A stretch of 64,000 nucleotides of DNA from Isoetes taiwanensis (GCA_021234155.1 JAJEKV010000039.1:12276840-12340839); one strand, 5' to 3'. Shown: positions 47,880-61,000, counted from the stretch's first letter. The notes: generated by a model from the sequence alone, not told the origin. Translations and numbers: made by a program.

Positions 47880-50800
47880 TCAAGTAGACCTTAGACTCAA
47901 GGAAATCTGGCGTTGCTTTAAGCACGGGGGCGAGCCACGAGAAGAGCTTGAGGCGCAACTCCTTGAAGACATCAAGGTCCAACCCGATGTCTGAGGCGGA
48001 TAAGGAGAGGAGGCAGAAAAAGCGGACCCAAGAGAGGGAAGCACAATGACAAACACCTCAACCGACAAGCGGGTAGAACGGGACACCACCAGGCCTATCA
48101 TCAATCTTCATCAAATGGGAAGAATATTTGGTAACCAACGGCATCAAGAATTTTCTAGGTGTCAACCTCCCGCTATCCACAGCGAGGTCACATCGAAAAG
48201 AGGATCTCGGCGCCTTCACCGACTCAACGCACATAAGTTTCAAATGGAGGAATGCAAGGCAAACAAAATATAGGTGCGGGGAAGGCGTTAGACATCGATG
48301 CCGCGTTAGCATCACGAGCTAGGGCAGGAGGGCATAACCTTCCGCCGAGGAGAGAAGTCATGGCGACACGGGAGGCGTATAGGAGGCGGAGAAGACCACC
48401 TCGACTTGCAGCCCAGCAGCTCAAGCAAATGTCGGGCAGCGCCAACAAAAGGAGCGACCAAGCTAGGCAACCACAAAGCACCTAAGGCTGACCAAGATGA
48501 GCTTCCAGCTCCCTTGCACTAGTAGGAGACCACGAGGGGAGGAGACGCATATCAGGGAACATCTCCGACTCGAAGGCCTATATCAGCACTAGGGACAAGA
48601 TCAAGGAGGAGAATATTCCGCTCGAACAAGAATTCGGACCCCGGGAACACCTAGAAACCAAAGGAAGATCGGCTTTTATCGTCGGCCAAGGAGTCGCGAG
48701 ACTTCGAATGGATAGGACCCAAAGGGCCGGAGGAGGCGACCTAGCCAGCGAGATACAAATCCGCAAAGCGACCCGGAAGGAGCCATGGTAAGGGCAATGG
48801 AGATGACCACACTTCTAGGCACCGGGAGAGACACCCCGGAATGAAGCAAAGCCCAAGCAACAGGAGTCGCACTCAGAAATTCAACCTGCGGAGGAATGAC
48901 AATGCCTGCCTACCGACCACGATCTTAGAGCTTCGAAAATATTCAAGAATGCCCAACTGCAACAGCTAGGTGATCTTACTCAAGCGATAAACGGCACCGC
49001 ACATCGGCAAACCGCAACGACATAATCGCATGTAGGGACGTTGGCGGTCACCGCATTCCTCACGCCGAATATACACATTAAGGAGGAGCATCTTTCTCAA
49101 GGGATCACATCGGCGAACACTCTTCTTGGCGGGCGCGGACGAGCTCGGATCAGACATGAAGCTCAACAATAGTAGCAGCATCTCAAAGGAATCCTGGAGT
49201 CAACCAGAACAAAGAAGATGCAGCAAAACCGAAGGATCAAACGCGATAGGAGGAAGGGAAACCCTAAAAGGGTATAAACAATTAAGTAGATCTTCGTAGT
49301 TGTTTTGAAAAAGTCGATGAATTAAAATCCCAATGTAAATCATTATATGTCTATTGTATATCCGGTGCTCAGATACAATTGGAGAAACAGGAGTTTAGAG
49401 TCATGTTTACACAGTTTAAGCGCTTAGATCGGGAAGCTCCTTGATTCGACTACCAAAAGAGGAAGCAAGGAAGCACAACTATAGCCCAAGATCAAAATGG
49501 AAGAGCAAGCACGAGGGAGAACGACCGAGGCCAAGCAAACCGACTCCAAACACTTAGGAAGTGGCCTGAAGTAGAAGACAACTTCGTCCACCCAATGTCG
49601 AGAATAAGAGATAATACCGGTCATGTCAAGATCATCAGCGCTGCACCAGGACATCGTCAGGACGCAACACTACATCTTGTGGCAGCAGCAACACTTGACG
49701 AACTTATGACACGAGTGGCCTCGACAATAGAAGAAGGAACGCCCCGACATCAATGAGCCAACTAAGAAGGCAACATCTCGACAACCATAATTCCACCTTG
49801 TGGTAATATAGGGTGATGCGCTATGACACGTGTATTAGATGGAGATGCACTTACGAAAGGCACTGCGATGAGGAGATATGCCTTCATGAACTAGGTGATG
49901 GCTTCGTCAGGTACTCCTACCAGTAATTAGAAGAGAAGAAGCCGATCATATCTCCGACATGTGGCACGTCAAATGCCCAAGGTAGAAGCATTCGACACCT
50001 TAACGACAAGGATAGCAACTAAAGCACCTTCGGCAAAAAGAGAGTTCAAGATAATAGCCAGGCTATTCAACGACAAGAGCATATCTAGGGCAGGTACTTC
50101 TTCAACTCAAGGATCAAGCTGCGCAGATATAAGGATCCATCATCCCGACAACATCGCCCCAGGAGAAGAGCCATGAAGCTTTACTTGCTAGAGAGGCCGA
50201 CATGCATAGAGAGACAAAGGTCGAGGGAACTGAAAGCGGAGAAGTGCTAGCAACCCACTTCTTCCACGAGCTCCCCTAGAGGCAACGGGAGGATCAAACC
50301 GACGAAAGCACAATCAAAGTCAACGGAGGGTACCTCAAGACAAGAAGAGCATAGCTCACAAGAGCGTGACATCCAAGCCATGTGATTGGGGGGATCAAAC
50401 AAGGAAGATTGGAAGCTTCGATGGAGAAGCAATTAGGTGAGACGAAGTCGGCGACTTGCACACCGGACTTGCATGCAACTTGGTGAACCCAAGGATGGGA
50501 CGATTCAAGGAACAACTACTGAGAAGAGAACAACTCCAAAGGAGTATAGCCAAAGGAATCGCGCCTGACCTCAAGAGACGCCTCCAAATAGCTCCAAGTA
50601 TCATGAAGGAAGAACAATTCGCCGAGAGAACGGGATCGGGAAGCGACTGAAATGTCGAAGCATCAAGCGACAAGCACACCTTTAGTTGGAATGTGATGCA
50701 AAGCGTGTTGTGCCATAGCCGACAAACATCGGAGGGCCCACGTATATCAACAAATTACCCCGGAGTAAGAGTCAACGCACAAATAGGAGGATATAGATCG

Positions 50801-51300
50801 CCAACACCATTGCACGGGAGGAACACCGATGACATCACCAAGGAGTAGGTATGCAACTTCGAAGGGAGGCACAAGGGGACCTAATAGCTCTAGTAGTAAT
50901 TGTAATTATGTAAGCTATATGTTTTGCATGTATAGTTCCCTTGTTATTCCTTCCTTTCCATAGCGTAACGAGATCAAAGGAAGAGATGTCATGCAAGTTG
51001 CGGGGGGTGAAGCAATCAACATCGCCAACACTCTTGGGCAACACGATAACGACAAGAGGACTCGACATATGAGACATCGATGGAGTCGAAGATATCGGAT
51101 CTGAGTCGCCCTTTAGCCGCCAAGACAAAGAGTTCAAGATGAAAGATCTTTTTCAACGGCGCCATCTTCAGGCTTTTGAAAAGCGGCATGGAAGATTTCA
51201 AGTGATCAACTACACCATCAAGCAATGCGAGGCTTCTAACGAACAAAGTCAACCTCTACATCAAAGAGGAGCCACCGTCAAGGAGACCTGAAGTATCGGC
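47880..51300 (+). other. Coding-like but broken block of the LTR element
   Basis: Purine-rich, GC-higher sequence with many 60-75-codon plus frames that break and resume in other frames. Examples are MSEADKERRQKKRTQEREA near 47990, FLGVNLPLSTARSHRKEDL near 48155, PRREVMATREAYRRRRRPP near 48340, and LHLVAAATLDELMTRVASTI near 49670. It may be the decayed gag/ORF1 of the element. No domain is recognised, and none of the frames is long enough to call a gene. Confidence 0.35.
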
Positions 51301-52067
51301 GACTTCGGAAGAACGTTACCTTGCTACTTCAAGCAGTAACGCAGTGGATGAGCCTTCTAGCAAGCTCAAGGATCTAAGGCCATGGGGCCTAGTAGGTTAA
51401 ATGTATGGACGGTAACATCCATATTGGGATTAGAAGGCATTTCCAGATATTCTGGCTAAAAGGATTGCCCCAATATTGAGATAAGCGTCAAGGATTGGGA
51501 AGGAAATGCATAGGAGTAACTATAATTATACACGATTGTTAATGACATCCAACGTATTGAAACCACTTGGTGAGATTGATCTCCTCGCTAAGAAGGAATC
51601 ATTACTAGGATAATTGTTAACCATGTATAAATCTAGTACCTCAAAGAATAATCCAACCGAAGAAAAAGAAGTAATCTAACAAGTCAGGCCAACTTGTTAC
51701 GATGACATCAATTCGATTGGTAGGAATATTCCAAGAGCTAAATAACTAAGAAAGGGGGAATCTCTAGAATATAAAAGAATAATACATGCAAGGTACATCT
51801 AAAATAAGAATTATAGTAATCAAATAGTCTTTTGAGACAAAAGGAATTGTCATGATGACAAAACCCTGTGGTTTAGAATCGTTCTAGCTAAGTAGGTAAC
51901 CCATAGCTATATTGAAATAAATGATAACATAATATGTGCATCCATCTTAGATGGTTATATATGTTAGCTAAGGCTAGTAAATTAATGTGCTAAGTAAGAA
52001 GCATATAACCTCTTAAGGGAGAGAATAGATATGATGTTGTGTACAACGTCATTGAAGAGGTGCAGGA

Positions 52068-52118
52068 CCACTTTCTTTTTTTGAAGAAAGTGGGAGGGCT
52101 CAATCTTATGATTGAGCG
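52068..52118. repeat. Two adjacent hairpins
   Basis: CCACTTTCTT/AAGAAAGTGG (52068-52093) and GCTCAAT/ATTGAGC (52099-52118). A further hairpin, GCGTCGGAGAGCCCGACGC, lies at 52220-52238. Confidence 0.75.
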
Positions 52119-52499
52119 TACTTGCATCGAATTGACCGACCCATAGAATAGAGTTCACTCCGGCAATGGCCGAGGCGAATAGAGCGTAAGATAGATAGAT
52201 AGATAGCTCAGGAGGCCTTCAGCGTCGGAGAGCCCGACGCGCGGTAGCTATCTACACCAATGAAGTGGAGCAAAACTATGGGAGCAATGCAACGACCAAG
52301 TCATCTCCAAATTACTGACAGGCTCAATGGGTGGATGCATTCTAGCCTAGGTAAGGCGTGCGCATGCGTTATAAGCTTTAATGTGTCTTATAGATAAGTT
52401 AAATATAGATCCTAATAATTGCATGGAATTACTGTACGTATATGTATCATGCGGAAATAAGTTAAATAACAACGATAATGTGAGGTAGCATGTTAATTA

Positions 52500-53950
52500 A
52501 TCCTTCGCAAGGATGCGGGGTCCTTATAGATATAGATAGAAAATAGAATTCAAATATACTTAAGTGCATCTTAGGGATATACTTCCAAGGTAATCTGGGA
52601 CCCAAGGAGGAGAATAAGAAGCACATCTAATTCTTGTGTATGATAATTAAAACCTTGTCTATGTAACAATAGGTCTAAATCAGGGTTATTGTTCAAATAA
52701 GCACGATCTAAAAGTCGTTAAATATTGCAAAGATTAGAGTAAATATAATTGTACTATCGGAAGTAATGTATCCGATACTATGATAATGTTAATTCATAAA
52801 TATTACCTTAGGGTAATTATGTTAATCACATGCATTAAAGGAGCCAACCAAAAATCGGCTCCGGGCATGTCGATTTTGTGTGTAGATTAAATGCTTGTAT
52901 AGTTAAGATTAATCACGCATGCAACCTATGCTAGGTAGGGGTTGCATGCGTTGTTACCGATGATGAGACCACCACGGTGATCTCTAGGGGTGTGGTGTAA
53001 TGTCAATGTAGGCATGACCGTTTCCGCTTGGACGAAAGTGGAAGGTAGATTAGAAAGTCTACTTACGTCCCCGGAGAGGCGACCTCGAGAGAAAGGAGGT
53101 CATTCAGGAATGCATTGATAGGAAAGGCACCTTTAGCCCCATATATGCTTTGATAGGAGGAAGCTATCCTTCACGCCCCCCACGCGGGAAGGATATTCTC
53201 CACGCTGGGCAACTAGAGGTGTAGGCATGAGCGGCATATAGGCATATAGGCGCTGTCTCCACGGCCATAATGGAAGATTCACCCTCTTCCCCTACGGGAG
53301 ATTAGCCATGCATCCATGTAGATAGGTGGGGTGGTCACCATATAACCAAAATTTTATTAATAATTAAAAAATAGTAATAACGTGAGGGTCAAGGCCTGCA
53401 GGCCAATAGAGCTCAGGAGGGCAAGGAGGTCGAAGACTGAAAACTTGCAACACAAATTTAGTCATAATGTGTTGCAAGGGATGAAGAGTACCTTAGAAGT
53501 GTAAATTTTGTATGAAATTGATAAACTGATAAACTTAAATGTTGTGTTAAGTAAGGTTAATAATTACCTTGCGTAGATTAAGTTATGAAGTGATAAGTTA
53601 ATTGGGTAATGAAATAGTACAAGAATGTCTTAAACATTACCTTAGAGTAATTCTAATAATTAAGATAGTAAGTATGTAATTATAGATATTGTAAAATTAA
53701 TGCAGGATTTTAAGGTGCGAGCACTTGCAACACAAATTTTGTTGGAATGTGTTGCAAGGAATGAAGAGTACCTTAAATAATAATTGTATATGAAAGTGTT
53801 AAATTGTGATAAACTAAATGTTATAATAACTTGAGGACTAATAAGTACCTGCTTTTAATAGAAGTTCTGAATTGACAAGTTATTTGATAATGTAATGGCG
53901 TAATAATAATTTAAAAATATTACCTTAAGGTAATCTTAATAAATGTGTAA
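52500..53950. repeat. AT-rich 3' interior with recurring palindromes
   Basis: The palindromic word ATTACCTTARGGTAAT recurs near 52802, 53636 and 53922, with a relaxed copy near 53575. A hairpin CTTGCAACACA...TGTGTTGCAAG followed by GATGAAGAGTACCTTA occurs at 53444-53495 and 53724-53775. No coding. Confidence 0.7.
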
Positions 53951-54043
53951 GTATAATAGTAGTATATCATATGCATCGGGTTGATTGGGTTAGGAAGATT
54001 CCAAGGTGGGGAGACCCCCGATCTTGCGGGACGACATCATTTC

Positions 54044-54056
54044 AAGGTGGGGAGAA
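54044..54056 (+). other. Polypurine tract of the 11.7-kb element
   Basis: AAGGTGGGGAGAA ends directly at the 3' LTR. A second similar tract, AAGGTGGGGAGA, lies at 54003-54014. Confidence 0.8.
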
Positions 54057-55668
54057 TGTGGCGTTCGGCCACGATTATCACGGTCCCGGGGCGTATCTTG
54101 CATCGCATCCACGCCGCAGCGTACCGCCACTCCAACCGGCGTGTAATGCGGCGTGTAGCGGTGAGTAGCCCTAGGGGGCAACTTGCTAGGTATGTGCATT
54201 TCTTATTAATGTGCACATGCACATTTATTAAGGTGCACACATTTCCATGTGGGCACATTTAGGTGCACACATTTCCATGTAGGCACATTTGGCCACCTAG
54301 CCATTAAAGGCAAGTGGGCCCATTTCCAATTATCCCACATGCCTAAAGGGATAATTGGAAACCCTAAGCCCCAACCCTTGCCTATTTAAGTAGGAGAACC
54401 CTAACTTGCCCATTTTCGTTCCTAGGGTTTTAGAGCTCTGTTTTTGGCTGCTCTAGAAGTCAAAACCGCCTCCCGGACTCACCGAGAGAATGGCACCATT
54501 AGTTTCCCTTGATTGAGTTCCAAGTGGGATGGTCGAACTCGGGTCGAGGAGGAGCAACTCATGGATCAGGTATGTAGTCGATTTAATGGTCTAAACCGTT
54601 TTCCGGTCATTGTATCAAGAGGTTTAGCCTATTAAATCGCCTTTAGCAGCTATCTAGATCTCTAGATGAGTAGATACGGACTCTAACTAAAGAACCTAAC
54701 TCTATGATATAGATTAGATCTATGTTCTTTAGTTTTCCGTGATGTATATGGATGATGTATCTCTGTGAACTCCTTGTATTGGGAAGGGGGTAGAGACTTC
54801 AAGCTTGGTAGTAGATGCTCCTAGATTAGCCTCTCTAGCACACCATAGATTCGCCTTTGTGTACAAGAACCACACCGGTTGTGGGTGAAGGGGCGGGACG
54901 GGCTAAGAAGGAGGTTAGGTGTTTCGACTCTTGAGCGATCCCTCGGTGTGTAAGGCCTCACCGGGATCATTGTGACTAGGTCTAATGGCTTACCACCGAG
55001 TGTGGGTAAGGCATGGGCTCGATTGCCGTGAAGTGGTGTTCATGACTTTCCAGTGGGTTGGTCGAATCACGGGCAAAGTGGCCCTCTAGTCACCTTGAGT
55101 CGGCATGTAGATCTCTCGGGGAGTGATCCCTACCGCCCCATCGGAACTGGGATGATGACCCGGGAGTAGCCCTTTTGGCTATGCATCCCGTGGGCTACTC
55201 TGATCGAGGTCCCGACACTTTTCAGCCTACTCTCGCAAAGTGTACAGGAGGGGCGGATGGAGTGGACAACCCTATGCCATGTTCTTATGCGGCCAAATCC
55301 ATTGCCATGAATTACATGCGCAATGAACTCACGGAGACCCAAGCCGCCGGGTCATCCCTTTGAGTCCGAGCCTTGGGTAGGATTCCCTATGTGATGTGCT
55401 GATCTTTGTCTATGCAGATATGTGGAGGACCATCCTTCGTGATGGTCATATGATGTTGATGTATGTACTACTGACATGTATGTTCACGCTTCCGCAGCTA
55501 GGTAGGCCCTGAGGGAGACAGGGTAAAGGACCCCTTCATTCTTCCCACTGGAACTCTTCAAGGTTGCAGTGATACGTGGAGGGCCCTATATTAGCATGGA
55601 GCTGGTATGGGGGATGAACTCCTGTTTGTATACGGTGAGTGCACCGTATATGAGTAGGGGACGTCACA
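54057..55668 (+). repeat. 3' LTR of the 11.7-kb element
   Basis: 1,612 bp, TGTGGCGTTCGG...GACGTCACA, followed by the ATTCT target copy. See the 5' LTR for the pattern of differences. Confidence 0.95.
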
Positions 55669-55821
55669 ATTCTCAAAATACACAGAGTTTAAGATCACAC
55701 AGATTACAAGTTCATATCATCACATGGATACCAAGCAAAATATAGTTCCAGACTTATACACCAGATAAGCTGCTGCATGTCCAAACAAACTACACATGTC
55801 TGCACCACCAAATATAACACA

Positions 55822-56088
55822 TCACTCAGACGCCCCGTCCGAGGTGACTGAAGAGGACCCTGTTGAACCGGACTCTCCTGAGGGTTCCTCTTCAGACTCT
55901 CTATCCAGGAGGTCAACCTGCGGTTGCCTCTCCTCATAATATATCTGCCTGAAGAGGTTAATCAGCATGTTATAAATTTCATGTTTCGACACAAGTTCCG
56001 GCGCATCATAGGTCTCTCGGAACCACCACGTCACAAAGGAGTCTAGATGTAACGTGATGCTCGGCTCACCCGGACGTGCTGTCTTTAA
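55822..56088 (-). CDS. Unrecognised C-terminal exon
   Basis: A minus frame runs from just after a stop near 56090 and reads ARPGEPSITLHLDSFVTWWF then RETYDAPELVSKHEIYNMLI. It passes a FRQIYYEERQPQVDLLDRES segment and ends in an acidic serine-rich tail (EEEPSGESGSTGSSSVTSDG) at 55822. An AAAGACAG acceptor near 56080 and a possible GAGCGAG|GTGAGTAAC donor near 56203 suggest a 3' exon. The protein is not recognised; it may be the gag-like part of another element, since the LTR element inserted only 150 bp away. Confidence 0.35.
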   Translation of the reverse strand, partial: LKTARPGEPSITLHLDSFVTWWFRETYDAPELVSKHEIYNMLINLFRQIYYEERQPQVDLLDRESEEEPSGESGSTGSSSVTSDGASE

Positions 56089-56089
56089 T

Positions 56090-56868
56090 CACATACAGCA
56101 AGCAAGCAGGGGTTAGTCCACAGGGACTAAGTGGGGAACATTAGGGTAGGGAAACAATAAGTACACACAACATGAGATATCAATACATGACCACAGTTAC
56201 TCACCTCGCTCCATAATCCTGCAAAAGGGTTAGAGAAGTAATCTCAAGCAGTTCTCAAATCTAAATGCATCACAATATGCCTAGGATCTCTGATCCAGAC
56301 CACGTTCCCCTTGGGTCGCAACCCCAAGGAGACATATTCCAAATCCCTGTACGTACAGGCCGTTAAACAAGGGGGCTCTCCCCTTGGCCTCATCCGTCTA
56401 GCCCTCTCCCTCTAGCCACGGCTGCGGAGTCACACGGCCGCCCCACCCCTCCGAAGATGGGCCGTAAATGCAATGCCAAAAGCCACAATATACATCACGA
56501 ATATTCACAAGGGAAAATACCATCCAGAACCTCTACAAGGCAAACCATTCCATATCCAGAGAAATGTAAATATATAGCACCCATGTTCCATGCAACGTCT
56601 ACCTCAACTATTATATCCCACTGCATATTCTGCTTATATTATCCAATATCAATCATAGACGTGCCAAAAGCCAAAGTATACATTCAAACAGAACAATCAT
56701 CCCATAAACCAATTCACCCTAGAGCCCTAGCTTCATTAAGTAGTTTCATCATTAAAACCCCTAAAAGCATGATTTCATTAATTGGATAAAATAACGCAAT
56801 TTTGAGAATTTTGAGCACACCTTATTTGCTCAAGCACGAATACTTTCACCTAGTACTCGACCCCAACA
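56090..56868. other. Non-coding, GC-rich patch
   Basis: Includes a GGGGGCTCTCCCCTTGGCC region (56370-56450) that resembles CAGCCCCCTTGGCCTGGGCC at 43858. Nothing else is recognised; a 110-codon plus frame at 56457 lacks features. Confidence 0.35.
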
Positions 56869-57008
56869 AACATGAGGTAATTAACATACACATATACATA
56901 CAAATTTTGTGTTATACTTGTACGTGTACATGACACTCGTATAAGCTCAATAATGGCCCTACATTGTACGCCAATAATTCACATCAATAATTTTACTTCA
57001 CTATAAAA
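56869..57008 (+). promoter_or_regulatory. Promoter of small gene A
   Basis: TATAAAA at 57002-57008, 43 bp before the ATG. The preceding ~130 bp is shared with gene B: AACATAC.CATAT.CATACA, GTTATACTTGTA, CAATAATGG, and CCAATAATTCACATCAATAA-type words in the same order. Conservation of promoter words next to diverged coding suggests selection on expression. Confidence 0.5.
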
Positions 57009-57044
57009 ACGGCTTCACGAGGGGGTAGAGGCCATTCATCTTCC

Positions 57045-57272
57045 ATGGCTTCCTCGATGCCTCGTCCAGAGCACATCCGCTCTTTCAAGTGTTATTTGAG
57101 CTACAACGATCTGGGCGAATGCGCTAGAAATAGCGTTAAGCTTGATCCATGGCTCTTATCTAAAGCTGATGGACCTGCTAGTGCTTGCAGGAAGCTCACT
57201 CGCGTTAAAGTCCATATTTCTTGGCTTCCCGATCGGGGGAGATCTATGGTGAATGGCATCCACGAGCTTTGA
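57045..57272 (+). CDS. Small protein A, unknown, tandem-duplicated
   Basis: 75 residues from MASSMPRPEHIRSFKCYLSY to MVNGIHEL, intronless, with a TATA box 43 bp upstream. There are three cysteines; no signal peptide or membrane segment is seen. The protein resembles the relic B 618 bp downstream: FKC/IKC, DLGEC/DLVGC, LDPW/LDPY, TRVKVHISW/IRVMIHHRF and a short C-terminus after Asn. The shared gene-plus-promoter structure supports a real gene over a chance ORF. I recognise no family. Possibilities include a lineage-specific peptide gene or part of an unclassified mobile element. Confidence 0.45.
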   Translation: MASSMPRPEHIRSFKCYLSYNDLGECARNSVKLDPWLLSKADGPASACRKLTRVKVHISWLPDRGRSMVNGIHEL

Positions 57273-57618
57273 TGTTGATGGCGAGTGAATGCACTGCTAA
57301 TAATGTAATAATGACATGGGTACCTAATAACTAAGTAAGGATGTAATAGCATTACGATTAAGGATGTAATATCACGTACCTTAACCGAGTATATTGTAAC
57401 GATGTGCTATCCCACCTCCACTTATTCGCAAAAGCGTCATTGAATTCAATCATAGCTAAATTCGTCAAAGCAAACATGTTTTGAAACATACGCATATTAG
57501 TACGCATACATATATCCATCTGAAAGATGTATTATACTTGTATTTATACAACGGTCTTATACACGAGCAATAATGGCGAAGTCTACCCCAATAATTCACC
57601 TCAATAATTCTACCTCAC

Positions 57619-57625
57619 TATAAAA
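57619..57625 (+). promoter_or_regulatory. TATA box of small gene B
   Basis: TATAAAA, 44 bp before the ATG at 57663; same spacing and upstream words as gene A. Confidence 0.5.
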
Positions 57626-57662
57626 GCTTCTCACTTCCGGGGCTAAAGTTCATTCCTCTAAC

Positions 57663-57862
57663 ATGGATTATTTGCCTTCATCAATTCACCACATCGAGGC
57701 GATCAAGTGCTCAATGAGCCACTCGATCTTGTTGGTTGCCTAGACAGGCATCTTCTTCTTGATCCCTACCGCGAAGAAAAGCTTTGGGGTGAGATTCGTT
57801 GCCCTGCGTCAATTCGTGTAATGATCCATCATCGATTTGGCTTCTGGCCGAATGAGCTATGA
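57663..57862 (+). pseudogene. Small protein B, frameshifted paralogue of A
   Basis: The first frame reads MDYLPSSIHHIEAIKCSMSH and stops. The +1-shifted continuation reads DLVGCLDRHLLLDPYREEKL then WGEIRCPASIRVMIHHRFGF and ends WPNEL, matching the gene A layout. One single-base indel near 57715 separates the halves, so it is either a young pseudogene or a sequence error. Confidence 0.4.
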
Positions 57863-58040
57863 GATATCGGGGATCACTACTACAGATCCCGAAGATGAAT
57901 GAATCACACGATTTAGCATTGTATAGTGTAAGAGCTCTTGTGTTGAGATGGAAAGCAGAGGCGTAACAAATAATAACTAGTCTATTGTAACTTTCATGTT
58001 ATGAATGATATAGTAATTATGTAAAAGAGCATTGCATACC

Positions 58041-61000
58041 TCAAGAGTTCTCATCATCGTCCTTAGCTTCTTTAGCCACTAATTCTGCAAACCGAGCCGA
58101 ACACTCTTTGGGGATCACCACCGACAATGGCCTGGTCTCTACGGCCCAACCATAGTCTATTGTTTTCAAAGGTTGGTAGCGTGGCGGGTCATTAGGATTG
58201 GGTCTCCAATTCTTGCTCCAACAATCCCTATCTTGCATTGCATATGAGGTTCCCTTTAAAACCTTGAGTTCAAACCAAGAGACAAACACCTCTTCATAAT
58301 GTGGGAGATTAGGGTCCTCTCTTTGGGTCCTCTAAAAAGCCATCCATGTCGAGGCGCAGTTATCATGTGGTGCGATTAGCAAGAGCATTCCCTTCTTGAC
58401 ATCTTGGTAGGGGTCGAATATTTCAACCGGGTTCTTGGGTCTACCAGAAAGGCCCTACGTAATGAGATGCTTCAATGTGCTCATCCACAAACACTCTTTC
58501 GGGTTCTTCCAATGCACTTTGCCAGTTTGGGCCAGAAATCTGAATAGCTGACTCTCTGGGGGCTGCACGTCACCAAGCACTTTCGCGGCAAAGGTGGACC
58601 CAGTAGTCAATAACTTCATTCATATATGTGTTGGACCATGACTTATCGCCAGCTCTAGAAATAGGCTGCTTGATTGCATCATGTACTTGGCAATAGAAGC
58701 TCTTAATGCACCTATATCTTTCAAGCTCCCATATGGCTGCAGGACCTTAGGTGACCCTCTCGGAATCATAGGTAAACCTTGGGCATCCTCCTTCCACATT
58801 CTGATTCCCTTTTCAGGGAAGAGTAGAGGTTCCAAGTGACCACATAAACGGTCCTTCTTATCAGGGATAAATCCTTTCACGAATTCCTTCCAATCAGGAA
58901 CCTCTGTCACAAGGTAAGGTGAAGGAGCCTTTGAACTACACTGCCTGAAGAGTTGCATAAGCTCCGGAATAGTCAATGCATCTGATCTTCTCATTAGAGT
59001 AGAGTAGTTTCCAAATAGGGCATCTATGTCATCGTGGGTGTGTCCAACCATCATGAATCCCAGCTGCACTTGATCAAATACACCTAACCAAACCAAGTAT
59101 GACAAGTAAGAGAAAAGATATCTATTCTTATTCTGACCTGAGCAATTATCTAGCTGCAAGTAAAGCCTCCTAGGCAACTTGTTTGCTACCATGGGGCCTT
59201 TGATAGGAGGCATAAAATCATTTCTACTGCCATTCATCATTTTTGTCCTAAGGTTATATGTGTTTAAAATTGCTGCGCACCTCAATTTGCTTTTCAGGAC
59301 GATCAGTATCTCTCAAATGGCCCCAATTATCCTCAGATTTATTCTCGGTGTCTTCAAGGTATGATTCAAGGATCCCACATGAAAATTAGAATCATCGGGC
59401 CGGAGGTCCAAAGGAGAAGTGGCCCAAGGCACCTATACCATGGCCGTGCATGAGAGCACACAGTAACACCCGACCTTGATCGTTCACCCCTCCATACGAG
59501 ACTTTGCTAGCTTCTCTAGACGAGGGACCATGGTCTTATTCTGATCCATCTTATCATGTATAATGGTTAAAGCGTGCTCGGGGAGATCTATCGACAAAGC
59601 TCTCGGGACCCGATAAAGGCTCCACGCATGAAATCTGGGTCAGCGTCATATGTGATTTTTCTCTCTATTGCAAGTACCCTTCTTTCGTTTGGATCTCTGG
59701 TCTTAGCAAGCTTTTCCTTTATGACAATACAGGTGTTACACTTGGAAAATGCTATCCTCTTAGCTATTGCTACCTCTGAATGATTCTCTTTCCAAGCAGA
59801 CAGAAATGACGAAGGAGAAATATGCTTGCCTGTCATCTCTGTAACGGAAATATCTACTTCTTGGTGTATATCCTTCTTAGTCAAGACTGAAGGTAGCCTC
59901 TTAACATTTTGTCTGCTACCCTCGCTCGTAATTTTCGAGCGGTGTGGCATCGTCTCTGCGTTTTCATCTATGAACATGGATAGCACAGCATTGCCAGCCA
60001 AAGTATGAGACCTTGGCTTCTTAGACCCAGTATTTCCGTGCTCAGCAATTCTGTGGCCGTCATTGAAGAGCTTCTTCCACTTGTAAAAAGTGGAAATGGG
60101 AATGCCATAGGCTTTATGCCATGCTTTCACGCATTTTTGTTTGTTATTCAACATCAGTTTGCGGACTACACCATTTTTAGAGCAAAGATCTAGCATGTTA
60201 TATGCAAAAGTTGTGCGCTCAGGGACTTCATGTTCAAAGAAAAGGTTCTCGTGCAAGCTATCTCCTGGGATGTAAAATTTGCACAGCATCGTTTCATGCA
60301 GCACAGTGATGACCTGAAGTCTAGAATAGCCTCAACACTAGTTTTTCTTTCACATTTAGTCTGTGCTGGGCGTGTTCTGGGTCTCCGATTGACCATGCTG
60401 TAAGGTCTCTTTTTGGTGATGCCAATTTCGGGTCTAATGGAGTAAGGTTCATTCTCCACATCCTTCTCCTTCACCGCAACCACAAGAGTAGAAACTGGAA
60501 TGTTATCAACGAGCACGAGGGCTATGGGCCATCTCACAAGGTCATGCAGTTGGGGCATTTTTGCACAGGCCTGGCAGCGCATAGAGATCTTTTCAGGCAT
60601 TGGAAAAATGTTCATGATAGTAGCAGCTATCGAGCCTTCCCCTAACTTCACGTCAGCCACAGCATGGTTTGGATCGGCAAAAACGATAACACCATAGGCA
60701 TAAGCCATGTAGCAGCATTCATGCATGAGTGTGCACGCCTTCTCAACTAACTCATCTCTAGAAAGCCCTTGCACATGATTCGTCTCATTAGTGGCTAACC
60801 CCTCATTCCCCCTCGTCTGCCCGAGTCTATCCTTTTTATCTGACCTGGTGGGGTGCAAGCTTCCTCATGTCTATCTAGTGGAGCAACAATGTCCTTCTTG
60901 TACCACAACACAAAAGTCCCCACAGCTTCACCCATTTTTTCTATTTCCAATTCGGGAATTGGTAGCGGTAACTGTCCATCCAGAACATTCACAATTGAAA

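Larger units (their letters stand above)
43988..55668 (+). mobile_element. 11.7-kb LTR retrotransposon without recognisable pol
   Basis: Bounded by LTRs 43988-45585 and 54057-55668 with a perfect target duplication ATTCT (43983-43987, 55669-55673). A primer site follows the left LTR and a purine tract precedes the right, so orientation is plus. In the 8.5-kb interior I find no reverse transcriptase, integrase, protease or zinc knuckle. Features instead are a leader with repeated stem-loops (45.8-47.2 kb), a purine-rich coding-like but broken block (47.9-51.3 kb), and an AT-rich 3' part with repeated palindromes (52-53.9 kb). This fits a large retrotransposon derivative (LARD) mobilised by a relative; a badly decayed Ty3-type element is the alternative. 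Confidence 0.9.
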
